Shown here piece after piece: positions 58,239 through 64,000 of a stretch of DNA of 64,000 nt. A program made the translations under genes and the position numbers. Below the pieces are notes generated by a model. That model did no database searches. It was not told the origin of the DNA and was given only the letters and a program-made list of their open reading frames with translations. Positions within the stretch are counted from its first letter, which is position 1, and each line of letters begins with the position of its first letter. The DNA comes from Arenicola marina (Eukaryota > Annelida > Polychaeta > Arenicolidae). Location: assembly GCA_964019135.1 (NCBI GenBank), contig OZ025248.1, positions 30,125,670 to 30,189,669 of the forward strand, in the 5' to 3' direction.

Positions 58239-59145
58239 TGTCCATTTCACATCACATTTGCTGTTCGTTCGCCAATAGCAAAGAACACCATACGACAACA
58301 AGGTTACACCGTCAGCTTATATCTTCGCCAGGTGCATTAGTTTGGTACACACCTCAGATTCACCCCTGCAGGAAATTTTTGATGATGTGTTATTCACAAT
58401 GGGAGGTTAATTTTCTTGATTATGACATCTGACAGTGATCAGTGATCAGTGATCAAACTCTAGACCACTACACTATTGGAGTTCACTACTGGTTGGTTAG
58501 CAGGGGCAGATCCAGCAGGAATCTGCCCTAGTTTTTCTTCTTGTTAGGGCAAAGGGGAGGGGCTAAAAATGTCGAACGGTGGGAATGAACATGCAAAGGG
58601 GGAGGGGGAGACAGAAACGAAATGATGTCTCAAGCACATTGCGTGCAGATGGGGTTACGCTGGGCCAAGGAACCCCACGAGATAGTGAAGGGGCCAGGGG
58701 AGCGAGGCAGGACCTATCCATCTACTGCTCAGCCTGCTTACCGACTGAACCAAGTAGGCTCCCTAGCGCACGAAAACGCTGCAAAAACGACCGGTCGAGC
58801 GCCAACCTAACCTGACGAGCGCGGCCAATTGGGAGAGAGGAGGGTGTGGCGGGGGTAAGTTTTTCATGACGGCATAACGAGGCGGTGTATTGGAGAAGTA
58901 TGTGTGTGAGTGAGGGGGGGGGGAGGAGCGGATTTAAACCGCTACAGTCCCCAGCAGTATCCGCCATGGGAGGGGGGGCTGGGGGGATTTGTGGGGCTTG
59001 AACGCTGTTGGAGGGGGTGGGGTGGTTGAACTGCATCACCCATCCCACTCTTGTAACCCGCCCTTATCACCCGTCACACTCTTGTGAGCCGCTTTTAGCA
59101 TCCATCACTCTTGTTACTAGCCTTTACCACCCATCCTAACCCATT
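58239..59145. other. Non-genic stretch, nothing recognised
   Basis: It includes a triple cagtgat-type repeat at 58432-58453 and a short inverted repeat (ggggcagat/atctgccct) at 58502-58530. From 59035 on a loose cacccatc/cactcttgt repetition leads into the next array. No gene was recognised. Confidence 0.45.
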
Positions 59146-59475
59146 GTATCACCATCAGTTATTATCTTTTATTGAGTGTATCACCCATCACTTATTATAT
59201 TTCATCCATTGTATCATCCATCAGTTATTATTCTTTATCCATTGTATCACCATCAGTTATTATCTTTCATTGAGTGTATCACCCATCACTTATTATATTT
59301 CATCCATTGTATCATCCATCGGTTATTATATTTCATCCATTCTATCATCCATTGGTTATTATATTTCATCCATTCTATCACCCACCAATTAGTATTATTC
59401 ATCCATTGTTACCGCCTACCAGCTATTATTTTTCATGTATTGTGTCACCACCATTAGTTATCATTTTTCATCTAT
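59146..59475 (+). repeat. ~33-bp AT-rich minisatellite, about 10 units
   Basis: Units combine ttgtatcacccatcagttat and tattatatttcatcca with alternating variants (ttattgag versus catccat), so neighbouring units form pairs. It is non-coding. Confidence 0.9.
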
Positions 59476-60280
59476 TGTCATCAGCTTTCTGCAACTGCGC
59501 GTTGATATTAATCTGACGATGACAACCAGAGGCCTTCAATAGGTGTACCTTTCACGCTGCATACATAACGCCATCGCAGCCCTAAAAAGGTGGCGTTCGT
59601 TGCCATGGAGATAAACGTCTCCACGAGCTTTCACCCGGCGAAGACGCCACGTATCCACGGGGGATTGGGGGGAGGGGTGTAGTAGAGTGATACCATCATG
59701 GACAGCCCGGATGTCTGTCACTGTCGGAGCTGTGGGAAGTCAGCGATTCGCCCTCGACGGGGAGCCTCCTCAATGGGAAGGTGAACACTCCATTAGTAAA
59801 TTACCTCTCACCCTTGTCGGCTCTCAGCTTATCAGCGGTGGCAGTGAGGGAGAGCGGGGGGGGGGGGGGTTGGTGGTCATGCTCGTAGTAATGAATATAT
59901 ATATATATCCCGGGCCCTGTATACACGTGAAACTTTAATCCAAACGCTCTTTTGCCGCTGCTCCGAAATCCGTGGGTGGTGGCAGGGAAGAGGGTGTGGT
60001 TCTTGGGGGGTAAGATCGGCGTTGAGGGTGTGGTTCTTGGGGGGTAAGGTCGGCGTTCGACCCGGGTGGGCTGGGATCGGGGAGCACACAGCCGTCCTGG
60101 AAGACAAAATGCCTCTCTTTGCCACTCTCGCGGCAGTTTGAATTGTGCATGAGCTGATGAACCATCAACAGCTGGATGTCTGGAAGCGAATTCTCTCGGA
60201 ATACAGACCACGCGACTGAGAGACGTACTGGCAGACCGCGGCTGCGGCTGGCTGGGTCAAGGCAGAACGATTCGAGTTAA
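59476..60280. other. Non-genic stretch with a 35-bp duplication
   Basis: At about 59992-60058 the phrase gggtgtggttcttggggggt with ggtcggcgtt occurs twice in tandem. G runs lie near 59860 and a (TA)n patch near 59898. No gene was recognised. Confidence 0.5.
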
Positions 60281-60292
60281 GGGCGTTGTCAT
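60281..60292. other. Target-site duplication, 3' side of the LINE
   Basis: gggcgttgtcat matches gggcgttgttat at 61804-61815 (11 of 12). The two copies bracket the LINE exactly, next to its A-tail. Confidence 0.7.
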
Positions 60293-61803
60293 TTTTTTTG
60301 ACTTTATTTCCATAACCGTACAGCAAGTTGTGAATTCAGAGAGACAGAATACATGTTATATTGTTAAGAATATACAACTGTGCAGGAGAGGGATCATGCT
60401 AGAAGAGGGATGACCGGTTTCCATTTCCTCAGAAATATTGTCTCGCTCCGATATTCTTCTGTTATTCCAAATTCTATGTCGTGATAATATTTAATATAAT
60501 TTATAAAGCCATAGAAAATAGGGGTAACATGAGCCCATTTACACTGATAGATATATTTTGTTCCAATGATAAACAGGCGCGAAAAAGGCCAGATTGTCAC
60601 TCCTAACATCACAGTCTGAGACGAAATGAAGGCGCCAATGTCTTGTTCAGTGACATGTTTTAACAGAGCTATCAATTATAATCATAATGGACTTCACTGG
60701 TTGACAATAATATAATAGGTGTTCTATAGTATCACTCATTACCGCAAAAGCCTCACATATCAGTGAACTATATTACTCATGTATAAGAACCTGTTCGTTA
60801 CGGTTGTTCTGTGTAAAATCATAAACTGACAACTTCTCATTCTCTCATCTGTAGTGGCGTTCACCGGTAATTTATATAATGTTTTCCATGTATCCCTTTC
60901 TATTTGTACACCTGTATCAAATTTTATGCAAAATTCATTCCAGCCCAGGAACTCCTCTTGTTCGTTAATAACATCGTTAGGAAAAATTATACCTTTCTTG
61001 ATAAATTCGGTCTTTCTACAAATAACATTTTCATTAGTCATAAAGTAAGTATTCCACAAAGGATACTCAAACACACCACGGGTACTCTGGAAATCTGTGC
61101 GCACTTGCCGGTAACAATACCAGGAATTGAAAACATCAGCCCAAAAGGGGTTTTCTACCGTAATACAATTTCTTATTGAGTGCAAATAGAATTCCCAGCA
61201 ATGTACTTTTTCTCCACAAATAGTGTCACAGAACAAATCTTGCCATGCTCCATCTTGCCGGATAAATTTTTCAATCTAAGTCAATTTCAAAGCTTGCAAC
61301 ATAGATTTTGTATGCGTAAGGTTAACGTCCCCTCTTCTACTGACTGGGACATTCTATTTAACGAGAACTTAGGTTTTTTCTTGTTCCAAACCAAATTTCG
61401 AATGGCACCGTCAATTTTATCGAGAAAACGCTTCTCCGGCATGGGTAGAGAGCAGACATCACATGTACAAATTTAGGCAAGGCATGAGTTTTTACTACTG
61501 TAACCCGACCACGAAGAGAAAGCCTTCGTTTACTGTATGCATTCAATATCTTTTCAAATTCGGCAATTTATCTCTAACATCTTCTTCAAGTCAACATGAA
61601 AACTTATTCCTAACAACCGAAACTCCTTTACCCAAGTCAATGGCAAATCTGGACATATGTTCTGTTTTTCTTTTTTAAACTTCCCAAGCCATATGACGTT
61701 AGTTTTGTCAACATTAATTTTCAGTCCAGAGCACTAATGGAAGGCCTTCAGTTTCCGTAACGCAATTCTAATGGATGACTCACTACCATCTTGGGTAGTG
61801 ATT
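60293..61803 (-). mobile_element. 5'-truncated LINE (L1/Tx1-like ORF2 C-terminal half)
   Basis: Read on the minus strand it starts at ITTQDGSESSIRI, just before the conserved CSGLKINVDKTNVIWLGKF. It then shows LLGISFHVDLKKM, AYSKRRLSLRGRVTVVKTHA, an NPFWADVFNSWYCYRQVRTD / EFLGWNEFC region with 158 open codons (60760-61236), and a C-terminal KYIYQCKWAHVTP block. It ends with AATAAA (complement of 60304-60309) and a run of eight A. At least four stops or frame changes show it is dead. Matching 12-bp flanks fit target-primed insertion with 5' truncation. Confidence 0.88.
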
Positions 61804-61815
61804 GGGCGTTGTTAT
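61804..61815. other. Target-site duplication, 5' side of the LINE
   Basis: gggcgttgttat, partner of 60281-60292. One mismatch gives a rough sense that the insertion is not brand new. Confidence 0.7.
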
Positions 61816-61879
61816 TAATTTGTATATCCCTGATCATCAAAACTCGGGTCGGTCAGCCAAAAAAAAACCACAATAACAA

Positions 61880-62010
61880 CAACAAACGTAGTCGTTATGG
61901 TCGCAAGTACGTTTTACCCACATCGAACAGCTCTGGCATCGTCTGTCACCCATTGGGATTCGCACCGAGACCCGTGGCGCGGATATTGTAAACTTTTTAG
62001 GAGCCAGTCG
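61880..62010 (-). mobile_element. SINE fragment, minus strand
   Basis: The minus strand carries a B-box-like ggtgcgaatccc followed by aatgggtgacagacgatgcc and gggtaaaacgtacttgcg, the arrangement of a tRNA-derived SINE body. No good A-box is visible. It lies just outside the LINE's 5' target duplication. Confidence 0.45.
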
Positions 62011-62499
62011 TCTACATGTTTCGGGGAATAGTAATTAAATAGCCTTTCTTGGGGTGGGCATCCTAAATTTCGATCGGTCGGTCGGGTCATGAGACACATA
62101 CACGTTAATAACGACGCTGTGAGGCCGAGTGCGGCGATAGGCGAGCCAGTGACATCCTGGTGCGCCTGGCAGGTTGCGCGGAAGCTAACTGTGACCAATC
62201 ATCGGGGAATATGGCAGAGGACTCCGAAACCCGCGCTTTATAAACCAGGGAAATATGTAATAATAACCAAAAGATTTGATAGAGGAAAGTGCGGTTTGGT
62301 GCACTGACAAATGTAACATCGCCTTCAAATGTAACAAAATATGTCCCTCAAATGTAATATAACGTCAACCGCAATTGTAAAACAGGTTTTCCCTCTAATG
62401 TAGTAAACTTTGTGAATCACAATTGTAACAACCGTTTTTCCCTCTAATGTTACAATTTCCAAACCCGATTTAAAAGTGCTACGGAAACAAATACTAAGG
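62011..62499. other. Non-genic stretch with loose repeats
   Basis: At about 62308-62455 short words (aaatgtaac, ccctctaatgta, cacaattgtaac) recur irregularly, a decayed array. No gene was recognised. Confidence 0.45.
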
Positions 62500-63530
62500 G
62501 CCGATTCGGGCTACGAGGTCTCGAATAGGGATACGTTTGGCAAATCGGCACCCGGTGTGTCAAATTAGGATACGAGGAGTCGAATATTGATGAAAATGAT
62601 CCCATCAGGATCAGAAACATCGTATCGGGATATGAAGGATCAAATCGAGATCGGAAGGTCCATCTGCATCCTATGGGTCAAATCTCTATCTGTCGGCCTT
62701 AATCAGGTTTCTAGGGGTCAATCTTGATCCGACGGGTGCAATACAAATTCGCTGGGTAAATCCGGATATTAGGGTTCACATCTGGATCTTAGGGCTGTAA
62801 CTGATCATTAGGGGTCAAATATGGATTATAGAGGTATAATCCGGATCTGAGGGGTTAAATTTGGGTCCGATGGGTCTAATCCGGATCAGATGGCTTCAAT
62901 CTGGATCTCAGGGGTCCAATCTTGATCTCAGGGGTCTAATCTGGATCTCAGGGGTCGAACCTGGATCTCAGGGGTTCAACCTGGATCTCAGGAGTCCAAC
63001 CTGGATCTCAGAGGTCGAACCTGGATCTCAGGGGTCTAATCTGGATCTCAAGTCAAATCCGGATCCGAGGGTTGAATCGGGATCTGAAGGGTCAAATCGT
63101 AAGCTGAGGGGTCAAATCGTAATCTGAAGCGTCAAATCCTGATCAGAAGCGTTAAATCCTGATCTGAAGGGTCAAATCGGGATCTGAAGGGTCAAATCGG
63201 GATCTGAAGGGTCACTCGCGATATGAGGGGTCAATCCGGATCGTATAGGTCAATCTGGATGCCAGGTTTCCAATTTGGTTCTCACAAGTCCAATCTGGAT
63301 CTCAGGGTTTAGTCTGGATCCGAAGGGTCAAACATGGATCTCAACGGTCAAATCCGGATCTTAGGATCAAGTCGGGATACTAGAGTCGAATCAGGATCTG
63401 AAGGGTCAAATTGGAATCTGAAGAGTGAATCCGGATCCTAGAGATCAAATCGGGATCACAGGAGCGAATAGGAATCTGGCGGTCAATCTGGATCCTAGGG
63501 GTCCACTCCTGATAGTAGGGGTTAAATCGG
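62500..63530 (+). repeat. Degenerate ~20-bp minisatellite, ~50 units
   Basis: The unit is close to ggggtcaaatcgggatctga, with many variants (ccaatctggatctcag, gtcgaacctggatctcag). A better-kept core at 62890-63060 has aggggtcNaaNctggatctc in near-exact copies. The arrangement, clean in the middle and decayed at both edges, is typical of an ageing array. Confidence 0.88.
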
Positions 63531-64000
63531 CATCGGCCTATCACTCGGTCGATACTGAATGTGGAGAGCCGTAGTCGGTCTTAAAATGTTCAAGTTGCAC
63601 CTATCTGCCTGATTTTCGTCATCCCTTTCAAGCAACGCTTGACAGTCTCGTATATATATCACTCGGCCAAGTCTCACAGCCGTAGCTGTTGAATTACGAC
63701 CATGAGAGCTGAAACACACAAACAAATCAAAAGACGAATTTACACATCTTAAAACTATACATAATATATTACTGAAAGCAGTTTGACTCCTGTCAGTGAC
63801 AAGTTACACGACGCGAGAAAGTACGTTGATGGTACATGTAAATAGGTTACATTACTATTTGGTGTATGCTACATTACTTTCCATATTCTACTGGTAGTTG
63901 CTTGAGTCAGATATCCTAATACGTCTAGGCAGAGTCGGGGGCTCCCGCATCGGGTCCTTACAACTGCATATACGTGCGATGTGATCTTACAGTCTGAACA
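63531..64000. other. Non-genic stretch to the window end
   Basis: Unique DNA with a short tatatatat near 63651. No gene was recognised. Confidence 0.5.

Noticed and set aside
58074-58340. Hydrophobic Met/Ile/Phe repeat peptide
   Set aside because: Caused by the 15-bp array; it has no charged flanks or start context of a membrane protein.

Overview
The window looks like nuclear DNA of an invertebrate animal. It holds one convincing protein-coding gene in 64 kb, an intronless biogenic-amine-type GPCR on the minus strand (7581-9089). Around it lie truncated LINEs, tRNA-derived SINE pieces, small non-autonomous DNA elements, and about 15% tandem repeat by rough addition of the arrays listed. The receptor's closest resemblance is to histamine H2 receptors, and H2-like receptors occur in many invertebrates. 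I cannot name the phylum or species from this window. A 200-base run of N (57250-57449) marks a scaffold gap.

Layout. 1-7580: mostly unique DNA with a 30-bp minisatellite, a tRNA-like SINE head, a hairpin, a purine tract and a 105-bp tandem duplication. 7581-9089: the receptor gene. 9090-18900: flanking DNA, a CTG/CCG triplet tract, a SINE head, and 54-bp and 22-bp minisatellites. 18900-24150: a patchwork of duplicated blocks (called Y and X below) with internal minisatellites and SINE copies in both orientations. 24150-31750: dispersed repeat pairs, then a 2-kb array of 28-bp units with a 643-bp higher-order period, bracketed by two direct repeats, then a 34-bp array. 31750-38100: a TIR element, a 200-bp element built from a perfect palindrome plus 33-bp units, and a G-rich strand-asymmetric tract. 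38100-45430: a 1.5-kb array of ~33-bp units and a LINE 3' remnant. 45430-54860: short arrays, a 1054-bp TTAA-flanked terminal-inverted-repeat element (51444-52497) and a decayed LINE reverse transcriptase (53130-54830). 54860-64000: 20-bp, 15-bp and ~33-bp arrays, the gap, a 5'-truncated LINE with recognisable target-site duplication (60293-61803), a SINE piece and a 1-kb degenerate 20-bp array.

There is no operon-like or pathway arrangement. Two window-wide features stand out. The 8-bp palindrome TGACGTCA occurs at least 15 times where about one is expected. Homopolymer runs of G or C (9 or more) vastly outnumber A/T runs. No rRNA gene, functional tRNA gene, CRISPR array, LTR element or virus-like element was recognised.
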